Shown one piece after another: positions 46,701-54,924 of a stretch of 64,000 nucleotides of DNA. Location: the NCBI GenBank assembly GCA_963809925.1, contig CAWELH010000010.1:186001-250000 (forward strand), written 5' to 3'. The position numbers and the translations under genes were made by a program. The notes beneath the pieces are model-generated. The model did not search any database and was not told where the DNA came from. It saw nothing but the letters and a program-made list of their open reading frames with translations. Source of the stretch: DASQZK01 sp963809925. GTDB taxonomy: Bacteria > Bacteroidota > Bacteroidia > Bacteroidales > GCA-2748055. Within the stretch, counting starts at the first letter, position 1. Every line of letters begins with the position of its first letter.

Positions 46701-47005
46701 CGTTTTGGAACACCTCCTGTTGCAGGCATAACGAAAACTTCAGTGTTTCCGTCATACTGACCGGTAAAAGCAATGTATTTTCCATCCGGTGAAAAATGTG
46801 CAAACATTTCATATCCCGGGTTGCTGGTAAGGCGCCTGGCCATTCCGCCCGCGGCATCAACAGTGTAGAGATCACCGGCATAGGAAAATACCAATTGGTT
46901 GCCATGAATAGCCGGAAATCGCAGCAACCTGGCTTCTTTCTGACTATAAAGGTTTGATAAAGAGATAATAACCAGCGTCAGAAAAACTAAAAAAAACTTT
47001 TTCAT
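43754..47005 (-). pseudogene. Tricorn-type S41 protease gene with two frameshifts and one nonsense codon
   Basis: Conceptual length about 1083 residues, the usual size of Bacteroidota tricorn homologues: Sec signal peptide (...NLYSQKEA), beta-propeller of FSPDGKYIAF-type repeats, a second propeller part, PDZ-like domain (GLNIKEGDYILAVNG), and an S41 catalytic domain with the nucleophile region DRYSASDGDLFAYSF. Three lesions break it. (1) One extra base in GGG at 46514-46516 shifts the frame: ...LSEQLP should continue LSFGGFCSFSPDG. (2) TGA at 45817-45819 lies in frame after DGTEPA and before QLTKNATTY. (3) One base is missing in TTT at 45278-45280, where ...EDKTVK should continue VDVDGIRDR. 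All sequence between lesions is well conserved, so decay is recent, or the lesions are sequencing errors. The pieces are one gene and should not be called as four proteins. Confidence 0.9.
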
Positions 47006-47056
47006 AATGTAAATTTTTGGTTTAAGAAATTCAGAGTGGGATAAAATTAATTAAAA

Positions 47057-47064
47057 CAAATCTA
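47057..47064 (-). promoter_or_regulatory. -7 element TAGATTTG for the tricorn gene
   Basis: On the minus strand this reads TAGATTTG, a perfect TAnnTTTG, 52 bases upstream of the tricorn ATG at 47005. The promoter thus seems intact although the gene is broken. Confidence 0.35.
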
Positions 47065-47124
47065 TATTGACGGTTTATTTGCCTGTTGTTGAAAACATCC
47101 TTTTAAATCAAAAGTTCGTTAAAC

Positions 47125-47132
47125 TATCTTTG
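47125..47132 (+). promoter_or_regulatory. -7 element TATCTTTG for the GH3/beta-lactamase fusion
   Basis: A perfect TAnnTTTG 29 bases before the ATG at 47162; the leader would be about 23 bases. No good -33 partner is seen. Confidence 0.45.
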
Positions 47133-47161
47133 GGTGTCGCATTGTACAAAGGAACGAGATT

Positions 47162-50100
47162 ATGAAGAGCTACCTGATTCAGACTATTACGTTGCTGACT
47201 TTTTTTCTTTTGGTTGCAAGTTTTAATATATCCGGGGTTCGGGTTTTTAATGACTTTGAACCTGCAAAAATAGAGAAGCCTAGATTTTATAAATCCGATT
47301 CAGTTTGGGTTGATTCTGTTCTGAGCTCACTTTCTCTTGATGAGAAAATCGCCCAGTTGCTGATGATTGCTGCCTATCCGGAGCATGGCGAAGAACATAC
47401 GGAAGATATTCTCCGAACGATTACAAGATACAATGTAGGAGGTATCATTTTCTTTCAGGGAGGTCCCCTGAGGGAAGCTGTCATGACAAACCGCTTTCAG
47501 GCTGCAGCAAAGACTCCGTTGCTTATTTCCATCGACGGAGAATGGGGCCTTGCTATGCGTCTCGACAGCACAATCTCCTATCCGCGTCAAATGATGCTGG
47601 GTGCCATTGGTGATGATGCGTTGGTATACCAGATGGGCTTTGATATCGGAAGTCAGATGAAACGCCTGGGCCTGAATATTAATTTTGCCCCGGTGGTGGA
47701 TGTGAATAACAATCCTTCCAACCCCGTCATCAATTCAAGATCATTTGGTGAAAACCGGATGAATGTGGCAAGGAAGGGGCTGATGTATGCCATGGGCCTG
47801 CAGGATGCAGGTATTTTGCCGGTTTATAAACATTTTCCCGGGCATGGCGATACAGACACCGACTCCCATCTGGCACTACCTGTTATCAGGCATGATTTTT
47901 CAAGGTTGGATTCAATTGAGCTATTCCCTTTTAAGTTTGGGATCCGCAATGGCATTCCGGCGATAATGACAGCCCATCTTCATGTGCCGGCACTGGACAC
48001 AACATCGAATATTCCTTCCTCCTTGTCACGCAAAACCATCGGTGAATATCTGAAAGGGACACTCGGGTATGAAGGGCTTGTAATCACCGACGCCCTGAAC
48101 ATGAAAGGTGCCTCCGACGGTAGCAAACCGGGAGACCTTGAGGCAGAGGCCTTTGTAGCCGGAAATGACATTCTTTTGATGCCAGCCGATATCCCACGGG
48201 CTATTGCTGCTATTAAGCGTGAACTAAAAAAAGGCACGGTTACTGAATTAGAACTGGACCGACGCTGCCGGAAGATTCTTCATGTCAAAGCCTGGGCAGG
48301 ACTTCGAAATTTTAAACCGGTCAAAACCGATTCACTTGTCGAAGACCTCAATGATCCTTTTTATAATGTTGAGAAGCGAAAACTGATCAGAAATGCGCTC
48401 ACCCTTGTCAGGAACCGCGGTAAAGTAATCCCATTCCAGAACCTTGAGACCTATCAGGTGGCTTCGCTGGCCATTGGTAATGGCCGTCCGGATGCATTCA
48501 GCAGCACACTGGGGCAATATACAAGTGTTGATACCATCTTCCTTTCAAAGGACGCACTACCAAAATCAGATTCAGGAATACTTGAAAGGCTCTCTGATAT
48601 CAATACCCTTATCGTAAGCATTCAGAATACATCGCAATGGCCGGCAAAACACTACGGAATAACGCCAGAAGAGCTTCATTTTATTGATAATCTGAATTTT
48701 AACGGGAATCTTGTTCTTGTTGTTTTTGGTAATCCATACCTGTTGAACGAATTCAATAACAGGGAACTCGATCGTTTTGATGCCATAGTAATGGCTTACA
48801 ACGATGAATCAGAGACGAAGGAACTTACGGCACAGGCTCTTTTTGGAGCATCCGAATTGTCAGGGACCCTGCCTGTCAGCTGCGGACCGGGTTTTGCATC
48901 GGGTACCGGTATCTACAGTCCCGCTATCCAGCGACTTTCATACGGCATACCGGAAGAAACCGGCCTTGATTCCAGGATCCTGATGCGGATCGACAGCATC
49001 GCAGCTGAGGCAATCAATATCAAGGCGACTCCGGGATGCCAGGTGGTTGTTGGACGCCATGGAGAAGTGGTTTTTAATAAATCATACGGATACTTTACCT
49101 ATGGGAAGGAACATCCTGTTGAGAATGATGATTTGTACGACATGGCTTCACTTACGAAAATTTTTGCGACCCTGCCATCCCTGATGAAACTATCTGACGA
49201 AGGGAAATTCAGCATTAACAAAACACTCGGTGACTATCTCTCCATGACCGACAGCTGCAATAAAAAGGATCTTCCAATTCGCGACATACTGACTCACCAG
49301 TCGGGCCTTCTTGCTTGGATCCCATTTTACATCAATACTTTGGAGCCGATGGATACCAGCGAACAGTTGTTCAGTACCCGGTTTTCCTGGGAATATCCCT
49401 ACAAAATGGGGCCAAACGCCTATGCCAACAGGGACGTCCGCTATATCGACTCCGTTTATGCCGATACCTTCAGCCTGGCCTATCCCATTAAAGTGGCCAA
49501 AAACATGTACCTGAGACAGGACTATACCGATACTATCTACAATGACATTCTTAAATCGGAACTCATGGATAAGTCATACAGGTATAGCGACCTGGGGTAT
49601 TATCTTTTTATGCGCATTATTGAACAGATCACCGATACTGCATTGTATCCCTATGTATACCATACATTCTATTCAAAAATTGGTGCCAGTACACTTGGAT
49701 ATCTCCCACTGAACCGCTTTCCTGCTGAAAGGATAGCTCCCACTGAAAATGACATCCTGTTCCGGCGCCAACTCCTTCAGGGCTATGTGCATGATCCGGG
49801 TGCTGCTATGCTCGGGGGTGTTAGCGGACATGCGGGACTGTTTTCCAATGCCAATGATCTGGCGAAAGTAATGCAGATGTACCTTAATGGCGGAACCTAC
49901 GGAGGAAAACGTTTTCTTAGCGACAGTGTCGTTCATCGGTTTACTTCCCGGGTTTGCACTAAAAACGATAACCGCCGGGGCCTCGGTTTTGATAAACCCG
50001 AACCAATAGAAGATAAGATTGGACCTACCTGCCACAGCGCTTCGTTAGAAAGCTTTGGACATACAGGATTTACAGGCACAATGGCGTGGGCCGATCCCAG

Positions 50101-50239
50101 ATACGATATTGTCTATATCTTCCTCTCAAATCGCATTAATCCTGACCAGTATAATAACCTTTTGGTTCAGAAAGATATACGGACGCGCATTCAGCAAACC
50201 ATCTACGACGCCCTCATCAATCCGGACAGGGAGAAATAA
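47162..50239 (+). CDS. NagZ-like GH3 beta-N-acetylhexosaminidase fused to a serine beta-lactamase-type domain
   Basis: 1025 residues, with an N-terminal signal or anchor (about 8-25). Residues 50-390 are a GH3 domain of the NagZ type: the catalytic loop KHFPGHGDTDTDSH (about 220-235) with the His/Asp acid-base dyad, and the nucleophile Asp in GLVITDALNM (about 310). A linker domain (390-590) is like the GH3 second domain. Residues 600-1015 form a class C beta-lactamase/penicillin-binding fold: SLTK (Ser663, Lys666) is the SxxK motif, YSD replaces YxN, and HTGFTG replaces KTG. Such fusions are known in Bacteroidota and should act on peptidoglycan fragments, with the second part an esterase, amidase or carboxypeptidase (unproven). 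Upstream of it is the divergent tricorn pseudogene. Confidence 0.92.
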   Translation: MKSYLIQTITLLTFFLLVASFNISGVRVFNDFEPAKIEKPRFYKSDSVWVDSVLSSLSLDEKIAQLLMIAAYPEHGEEHTEDILRTITRYNVGGIIFFQGGPLREAVMTNRFQAAAKTPLLISIDGEWGLAMRLDSTISYPRQMMLGAIGDDALVYQMGFDIGSQMKRLGLNINFAPVVDVNNNPSNPVINSRSFGENRMNVARKGLMYAMGLQDAGILPVYKHFPGHGDTDTDSHLALPVIRHDFSRLDSIELFPFKFGIRNGIPAIMTAHLHVPALDTTSNIPSSLSRKTIGEYLKGTLGYEGLVITDALNMKGASDGSKPGDLEAEAFVAGNDILLMPADIPRAIAAIKRELKKGTVTELELDRRCRKILHVKAWAGLRNFKPVKTDSLVEDLNDPFYNVEKRKLIRNALTLVRNRGKVIPFQNLETYQVASLAIGNGRPDAFSSTLGQYTSVDTIFLSKDALPKSDSGILERLSDINTLIVSIQNTSQWPAKHYGITPEELHFIDNLNFNGNLVLVVFGNPYLLNEFNNRELDRFDAIVMAYNDESETKELTAQALFGASELSGTLPVSCGPGFASGTGIYSPAIQRLSYGIPEETGLDSRILMRIDSIAAEAINIKATPGCQVVVGRHGEVVFNKSYGYFTYGKEHPVENDDLYDMASLTKIFATLPSLMKLSDEGKFSINKTLGDYLSMTDSCNKKDLPIRDILTHQSGLLAWIPFYINTLEPMDTSEQLFSTRFSWEYPYKMGPNAYANRDVRYIDSVYADTFSLAYPIKVAKNMYLRQDYTDTIYNDILKSELMDKSYRYSDLGYYLFMRIIEQITDTALYPYVYHTFYSKIGASTLGYLPLNRFPAERIAPTENDILFRRQLLQGYVHDPGAAMLGGVSGHAGLFSNANDLAKVMQMYLNGGTYGGKRFLSDSVVHRFTSRVCTKNDNRRGLGFDKPEPIEDKIGPTCHSASLESFGHTGFTGTMAWADPRYDIVYIFLSNRINPDQYNNLLVQKDIRTRIQQTIYDALINPDREK

Positions 50240-50382
50240 AAGTTTCTTTCCAGTTGAATGCCTTCGGTAAGATCGCTTACAAAATTAATCTAAGGGATAA
50301 GCTGGATCTTTCTCTGTTGAAAAACAATGAAAACTATGGGAAGGCTTGACATATGTCATACGTCTTCTAAAATGTTAATAGC

Positions 50383-50390
50383 TACTTTTG
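50383..50390 (+). promoter_or_regulatory. -7 element TACTTTTG for the epimerase gene
   Basis: A perfect TAnnTTTG 33 bases before the ATG at 50423. Between them lies AAGGAG (50409-50414), a rare clear Shine-Dalgarno site 8 bases before the start. Confidence 0.45.
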
Positions 50391-50422
50391 TTATTATAAA
50401 ATGAATACAAGGAGAGAAGAAT

Positions 50423-50824
50423 ATGAAACCTACACACATTGAACATATTGGCATTGCTGTTGTGAACCTGGAAGAGTCCATTAAATATTATGAAGATGTT
50501 CTTGGACTGGAATGTTACGCGATTGAAGAGGTGCCCGACCAGAAAGTCAGAACTGCATTTTTTAAAGTGGGAGAAACAAAAATTGAACTTTTGGAGTCAA
50601 CAGATCCCTCTGGTCCAATTGGTATATTTATTGAGAAAAAGGGACCGGGAATACATCATCTGGCTTTTGCAATGCCCGATGTAGACGCAGCACTTCGTGA
50701 AGCAGGTGAAAAAGGAATAAACCTGATTAATGCTACTCCGAAAAGCGGTGCTGAAGGAATGAGGATCGGATTTCTTCACCCCAAAGCCACCTTTGGTGTA
50801 CTTACAGAGTTCTGCGGGAAATAA
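50423..50824 (+). CDS. mce: Methylmalonyl-CoA epimerase
   Basis: 133 residues, a single vicinal-oxygen-chelate fold of two beta-alpha-beta-beta-beta units. Converts (S)- to (R)-methylmalonyl-CoA in the propionate-succinate pathway that Bacteroidota use to make propionate. Metal ligands are likely His8 (HIEHIGIAV), His in PGIHHLAF, and Glu in LTEFCGK at the C-terminus; GAEGMRIGFLHPKAT matches the family. The carboxyltransferase and mutase genes normally beside it are not here; a citrate lyase gene pair follows instead. AAGGAG precedes the ATG at 8 bases. Confidence 0.92.
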   Translation: MKPTHIEHIGIAVVNLEESIKYYEDVLGLECYAIEEVPDQKVRTAFFKVGETKIELLESTDPSGPIGIFIEKKGPGIHHLAFAMPDVDAALREAGEKGINLINATPKSGAEGMRIGFLHPKATFGVLTEFCGK

Positions 50825-51034
50825 ACTAAGCCCTCCCAATATCATTTACTTTTTCCGGCGGTCGTCTTTCAGAAGCCCATACGCGTAAGATTATGTAAGA
50901 TCATGGACAAAACTTCAGGAGTTTAGGCACCACTGAAATTCCGGGGCAATTTGTAACGTAACAACGTTTGCAAAACCTTTTTTCCCCGTATTATTAAACA
51001 TAACGATTAAATGACCATTCCAGTTGGTCTTTAA

Positions 51035-51042
51035 TACCTTTG
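51035..51042 (+). promoter_or_regulatory. -7 element TACCTTTG for the citrate lyase genes
   Basis: A perfect TAnnTTTG 31 bases before the ATG at 51074; TTAATACCTTTGCA is the typical Bacteroidota context. Confidence 0.5.
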
Positions 51043-51073
51043 CACAGATAATACATTTACTAAATATCAGGAT

Positions 51074-52291
51074 ATGTCAGAAGTTGTAACAGCTGGTAAC
51101 CAGGGAGAAAATACCAGGTCTGATTGCTTTGTAAGCCTGACACTCAAGAATACCGGCGGGTTGAAGCTAAGCATTCAAAGTAAGGTTAAGGCCCTGTATG
51201 GCAGTGATATTAAGAATCTTGTTCACCAGGTCCTGCACCATTTCGGTGTTACGGATGCTAGTTTCTCCATCGACGATACCGGTGCCCTTCCTTTTGTAAT
51301 TGCAGCAAGAATTGAAGCAGCTCTGCGTTTGGCGGGTGTTCAGGGCGAACCATTTCTTTTGCCACTCCTCGAAGAGAACAGGTACCCGTCTTCACGTGAA
51401 AAATTTCGGTTTACCAGGTTATATCTCCCAGGGAATACACCAAGTATGATGCTTAATGCGGGCATACACAAACCCGACGGTATCATTCTCGATCTTGAAG
51501 ACTCTGTTGCCCCTTCAAAGAAAGCGGAAGCAAAGCTTCTTGTAAGGAACGCCCTGTGCCAGGTTGATTTTTACGGTGCTGAACGAATGGTAAGGATAAA
51601 CCAGATACCGTCAGGACTCGACGACCTTGTGCATGTCGTACCCTACAATGTACATCTCGTCCTGATACCGAAATGTGAAAATGCTGGTCAGATAAGTATG
51701 GTAGAAATGGAAATTTCCAGACTCCGCACGATATACGGCAGGCAGGAACCGGTATACTTAATGCCCATCATCGAGAGTGCTGTTGGTGTGGAAGAAGCAT
51801 ATTCAATCGCTACCTCATCGTCAAACATCGTTGCCATGGCTATTGGCCTGGAGGACTATACGGCTGATCTGGGTACGAAAAGATCACGTGGAGCAGAAGA
51901 ATCCTTCTATGCCAGGTCGAGACTGGTCAATGCCTGCAAAGCTGCAGGTATCCAGGCCATTGATTCTGTTTTCTCGGATATAGGTGATGAAGAAGGGCTC
52001 CTCCAAACGATCAGAGCATCCAAAGCACTTGGATTCGAGGGGATGGGTTGTATTCATCCCAGACAGATCAGACCCATTCTCGAGGGCTATGCACCTGACC
52101 TGGATGAAATTGAAAAAGCCGGGAAGATCGTAGATGCCTACATGAGGGCAGAAGCAAAAGGTCTGGGCGTGGTGTCACTGGGTACAAAGATGATCGATCC
52201 ACCCGTGGTTAAGAGAGCCATGAAGACCATACGTCTTGCCATCGATCTTGGTTTTATAAAACAAAGCTGGAGGGAAAAATATGCCGACTGA
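51074..52291 (+). CDS. Citrate lyase CitD-CitE fusion (acyl carrier plus citryl-CoA lyase subunit)
   Basis: 405 residues. Residues about 15-95 resemble the citrate lyase gamma (acyl carrier) subunit CitD: LKLSIQSKVKALYGSDIKNLVHQVL then ASFSIDDTGALPFVIAARIEAALRLAG matches the CitD pattern INSSVEKQFGDAI...VDDKGALDCILRARLEA. Residues about 113-400 form a CitE/HpcH-type TIM barrel: YLPGNTPSMML, the metal-binding GIILDLEDSV, LIPKCENAGQ, LMPIIESAVGV, GLEDYTADLG. In classical citrate lyase these are separate proteins. The prosthetic-group Ser of CitD is not certain here (a Ser lies near residue 17, but alignment shifts by one). It overlaps citF by 11 bases. No citC, citX or citG is in the window. 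Confidence 0.85.
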   Translation: MSEVVTAGNQGENTRSDCFVSLTLKNTGGLKLSIQSKVKALYGSDIKNLVHQVLHHFGVTDASFSIDDTGALPFVIAARIEAALRLAGVQGEPFLLPLLEENRYPSSREKFRFTRLYLPGNTPSMMLNAGIHKPDGIILDLEDSVAPSKKAEAKLLVRNALCQVDFYGAERMVRINQIPSGLDDLVHVVPYNVHLVLIPKCENAGQISMVEMEISRLRTIYGRQEPVYLMPIIESAVGVEEAYSIATSSSNIVAMAIGLEDYTADLGTKRSRGAEESFYARSRLVNACKAAGIQAIDSVFSDIGDEEGLLQTIRASKALGFEGMGCIHPRQIRPILEGYAPDLDEIEKAGKIVDAYMRAEAKGLGVVSLGTKMIDPPVVKRAMKTIRLAIDLGFIKQSWREKYAD

Positions 52292-53849
52292 TCAATTGGT
52301 TACCAATGCTGCAGGCAGGAATGTACCAGTTAAGCTTAATGGAGAAAAACAGGTGCCTTTTATGGGCGTGGGGAAATATATCCCTGAAGGAAAAAAATAC
52401 GGACCTCCGATTACATCAAATGCTTCATTTCCTGCCGACGGAAACAAACTTGTACCCTCACTCAGGGAAGCATTGGAAAAAGCCGGTCTACGCGATGGCA
52501 TGACCATTTCCACTCATCATCATTTTCGTGACGGCGACCTGCTGGCTAATATGGTTTTCGATATTGCACATGAGATGGGAGTGAAGAACCTGAGATGGTT
52601 TCCTTCAGCTTCCTTTCCCTGCCATGCCCACCTCATCACGTATCTTGTAGATGGCACGATTGAACGGATCGAGGGTAGCATGAACGGACCGCTTGGTCGC
52701 TTTGTTTCAGAAGGGAAAATGAGAGGGCAGGGTATGCTGCGATCACACGGAGGGCGTTATCAGGCGATCCAGGATGGGGAGGTAAAGATTGACATAGCAG
52801 TGATTGGCGCACCTTCAGCCGATCCTTTTGGAAATGCAAACGGACTTGAGGGTCCTTCAGCATGCGGTCTGCTTGGATTTGCACTTGCCGATTCACAGTA
52901 TGCTGAAAAAGTAATCGTTGTTACCGATCATTTGGTTGATTTTCCCTGTGTGCCCTGGCAAATACAGGGAAACTATGTCGATTATACAGTGGTGACCGAC
53001 CGACTGGGCGATCCGTCAAAAATCATTTCGGGAACCACACAGATCACCAAATCACCCGACAGACTTTTTCTTGCCGAACTTACGGCGAGGTTTTGTGAAG
53101 TAACGGGGATCATCCATGATGGTTTTTCATTTCAAAGCGGAGCAGGAGGTACCTCCCTGGCAATCAGTGAGTATTTCAGAAGAATCATGAAAGAAAAAGG
53201 CATCAGGGCACGTTTTGCAAGGGGAGGAAGCAACAAATACCTCGTTGAGATGCTCAGGGAAGGCCTCATCGATTATATTCTGGACGGCCAGACATTTGAT
53301 CTCGAAGGAGTTCAGTCTATGGCACAAAATGCCGGACATGTTTGGACCAGCCCTTTTACAAGCTACAATTACCATAGCAAGGGGAATTTTGCCTGTCTGG
53401 TGGATGTGGTCATCCTGGGTGCTACAGAAGTTGATATTGGATTCAATGCAAATGTGGTGACCCATTCCGACGGCTACCTTTTACATGGCATCGGTGGCTG
53501 GCAAAACTGCCTCTTTTCAAAAACAGTGATCCTGCCGCTGCCATTGTTCCGTGACAGGATACCGGTGGTCAGGGAAAAGGTGACCACACTCTGCGGCCCG
53601 GGGGAACTGATAGATGTTATTGTCACCGAACGAGGCATTGCCATCAATCCCTTGCGGCAGGACCTGATCGATAAAGTCAAAGGCTCTGATCTTCCGGTGC
53701 GACCGATCGGGGATCTTTTACTTGAAGCTGAAAAGATATGTGGAATACCTGCCCTGCCGCTTTTTGATGAACAAATCGTTGCCGGTGTGAAATGGGTTGA
53801 CGGTTCACTTATCGACGTGATCAGGAAGGTAAGCAACGCGACGATGTAA
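52281..53849 (+). CDS. citF: Citrate lyase alpha subunit (citrate:ACP transferase)
   Basis: 522 residues, cytoplasmic. Exchanges acetate on the acyl carrier for citrate, which CitE then splits to oxaloacetate. The CoA-transferase fold of CitF is clear: TISTHHHFRDGD, SHGGRYQAIQDGEVKIDIAVIGAPSADPFGNANG, IHDGFSFQSGAGGTSLA, FARGGSNKYLVEMLREGLIDYILDGQTFDL and ERGIAINP. The 11-base overlap with the CitD-CitE gene indicates translational coupling. Together the two genes hold all three lyase activities. The product oxaloacetate could enter the reductive branch that leads to succinate and propionate, fitting the epimerase gene upstream. Confidence 0.92.
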   Translation: MPTDQLVTNAAGRNVPVKLNGEKQVPFMGVGKYIPEGKKYGPPITSNASFPADGNKLVPSLREALEKAGLRDGMTISTHHHFRDGDLLANMVFDIAHEMGVKNLRWFPSASFPCHAHLITYLVDGTIERIEGSMNGPLGRFVSEGKMRGQGMLRSHGGRYQAIQDGEVKIDIAVIGAPSADPFGNANGLEGPSACGLLGFALADSQYAEKVIVVTDHLVDFPCVPWQIQGNYVDYTVVTDRLGDPSKIISGTTQITKSPDRLFLAELTARFCEVTGIIHDGFSFQSGAGGTSLAISEYFRRIMKEKGIRARFARGGSNKYLVEMLREGLIDYILDGQTFDLEGVQSMAQNAGHVWTSPFTSYNYHSKGNFACLVDVVILGATEVDIGFNANVVTHSDGYLLHGIGGWQNCLFSKTVILPLPLFRDRIPVVREKVTTLCGPGELIDVIVTERGIAINPLRQDLIDKVKGSDLPVRPIGDLLLEAEKICGIPALPLFDEQIVAGVKWVDGSLIDVIRKVSNATM

Positions 53850-53919
53850 GCACCTTCGTAGAATTCCGGGATCATTAAAATAATAATGTTATACAGTATG
53901 CGGATGGTTGATGGTGTAC

Positions 53920-53952
53920 TTTCCTGCCTTGATTTTACTACCGGGCAGGAAA
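53920..53952. terminator. Perfect 9-bp inverted repeat between citF and the DUF4956 gene
   Basis: TTTCCTGCC (53920-53928) and GGCAGGAAA (53944-53952) flank a 15-base loop between convergent genes; the right arm overlaps the last codons of the minus-strand gene. No T run follows, so its use as a bidirectional terminator is only likely. Confidence 0.4.
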
Positions 53953-54561
53953 CTTCAAACGAAAGAAAACCTTGATTTTGACGGTATCATTCAAATGATT
54001 TATCCTGCTGCATTCATAGCGGTATATGTCCAACCCGGTCCTTTTCCTGAGATCATTCATCAACTCAGTATCTCTGCCGCTTCGTAAAAGATCCGGTCTG
54101 TCATAAGTGATCATCTTCCTTCCATCCTTCTTTTGAAACCATGGCCGTTCAAGTGTCCATATGATAACTATTGCGCTGAAACTTGAAAAGAGAGCTCCGG
54201 CATAGGAAATCGTTTGTCCCGACATGGCGTTGATCACCGACAATCCAATCACAACAAATAAAAACGTTGTCTCTTTGATAGGCAGGCTTGAAGTCCTGTA
54301 CCGGATAATTCCGAAAACGGCAAAAAGCCCAAGGGCAAAGCCGATCTCAAGCCCGATATTTTCAAGCAGATAACAGAGAAAGAAAATCATAGTACTGATA
54401 ACCAGGTACATGAAAACATAATCCTTCCTGTGTGCCATCTTGTAGTATTGTATCCTGACAATGATAAGTGTAACCAGAAGGTTCAGGCAAAAGCTCAGGA
54501 AAAATCTTGCTTCCGGGAAGATGTCAGGACTTACGGGATCGGTTACTGATAAGGGAATCAT
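53938..54561 (-). CDS. DUF4956 family membrane protein
   Basis: 207 residues. Four to five hydrophobic segments in residues 20-135 followed by a soluble tail (about 140-207). The hallmark GLFAVFGIIRYRTSSLPIKETTFLF is present near residue 80-105 (G-I-I-R-Y-R-T core). Members often stand beside VTC-type polyphosphate synthases or CotH-like proteins; none is here, so the role is unknown. It faces citF convergently. Confidence 0.82.
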   Translation of the reverse strand: MIPLSVTDPVSPDIFPEARFFLSFCLNLLVTLIIVRIQYYKMAHRKDYVFMYLVISTMIFFLCYLLENIGLEIGFALGLFAVFGIIRYRTSSLPIKETTFLFVVIGLSVINAMSGQTISYAGALFSSFSAIVIIWTLERPWFQKKDGRKMITYDRPDLLRSGRDTELMNDLRKRTGLDIYRYECSRINHLNDTVKIKVFFRLKFPAR

Positions 54562-54725
54562 ATATACCTGTGACGGATTCGTTGAACACGCATTGTCGGA
54601 ATAAAGATAGGGTTAAAAATGTTCCTCCCAAATATGAATCAGTAATTCTCTATTAATGGTACCTGAAATTCAGCCCTTGATTGACATAAACCCAGAATTC
54701 TTTTATGTATTAACCAGGATAATTC

Positions 54726-54733
54726 TATTTTTG
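54726..54733 (+). promoter_or_regulatory. -7 element TATTTTTG for rubredoxin
   Basis: A perfect TAnnTTTG 28 bases before the rubredoxin ATG. A TTTT lies 21 bases further upstream at the expected -33 distance. Confidence 0.5.
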
Positions 54734-54761
54734 TGAATTATTTGGATGAAAAATAGTTACA

Positions 54762-54923
54762 ATGATACGATACCAGTGCACTGTGTGCGGTTATGTTTAC
54801 GATCCGGAGGAGGGTGATCCCGACAGCGGAATTCCCCCTGGGACTGCATTTGAGGATATCCCGGATGACTGGGAATGTCCAGTTTGTGGGGTAAGAAAAG
54901 AAGATTTTGAGCCGATTGACTGA
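54762..54923 (+). CDS. Rubredoxin
   Basis: 53 residues, ATG at 54762-54764, TGA at 54921-54923. The translation opens MIRYQCTVCGYVYDPEEGDP and ends WECPVCGVRKEDFEPID. The two CxxC(G) knuckles (Cys6/Cys9 and Cys39/Cys42) bind one iron, and the conserved Tyr, Pro and Trp residues are in place, so this is a textbook rubredoxin of full length. It carries single electrons in the cytoplasm of anaerobes, usually in oxygen or peroxide detoxification; no partner reductase is in the window. The stop codon is one base from the stop of pepD on the other strand. Confidence 0.95.
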   Translation: MIRYQCTVCGYVYDPEEGDPDSGIPPGTAFEDIPDDWECPVCGVRKEDFEPID

Positions 54924-54924
54924 T

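Noticed and set aside
43754..47005. Four separate proteins from the tricorn region
   Set aside because: The pieces join into one family-length protein after removing three point lesions.
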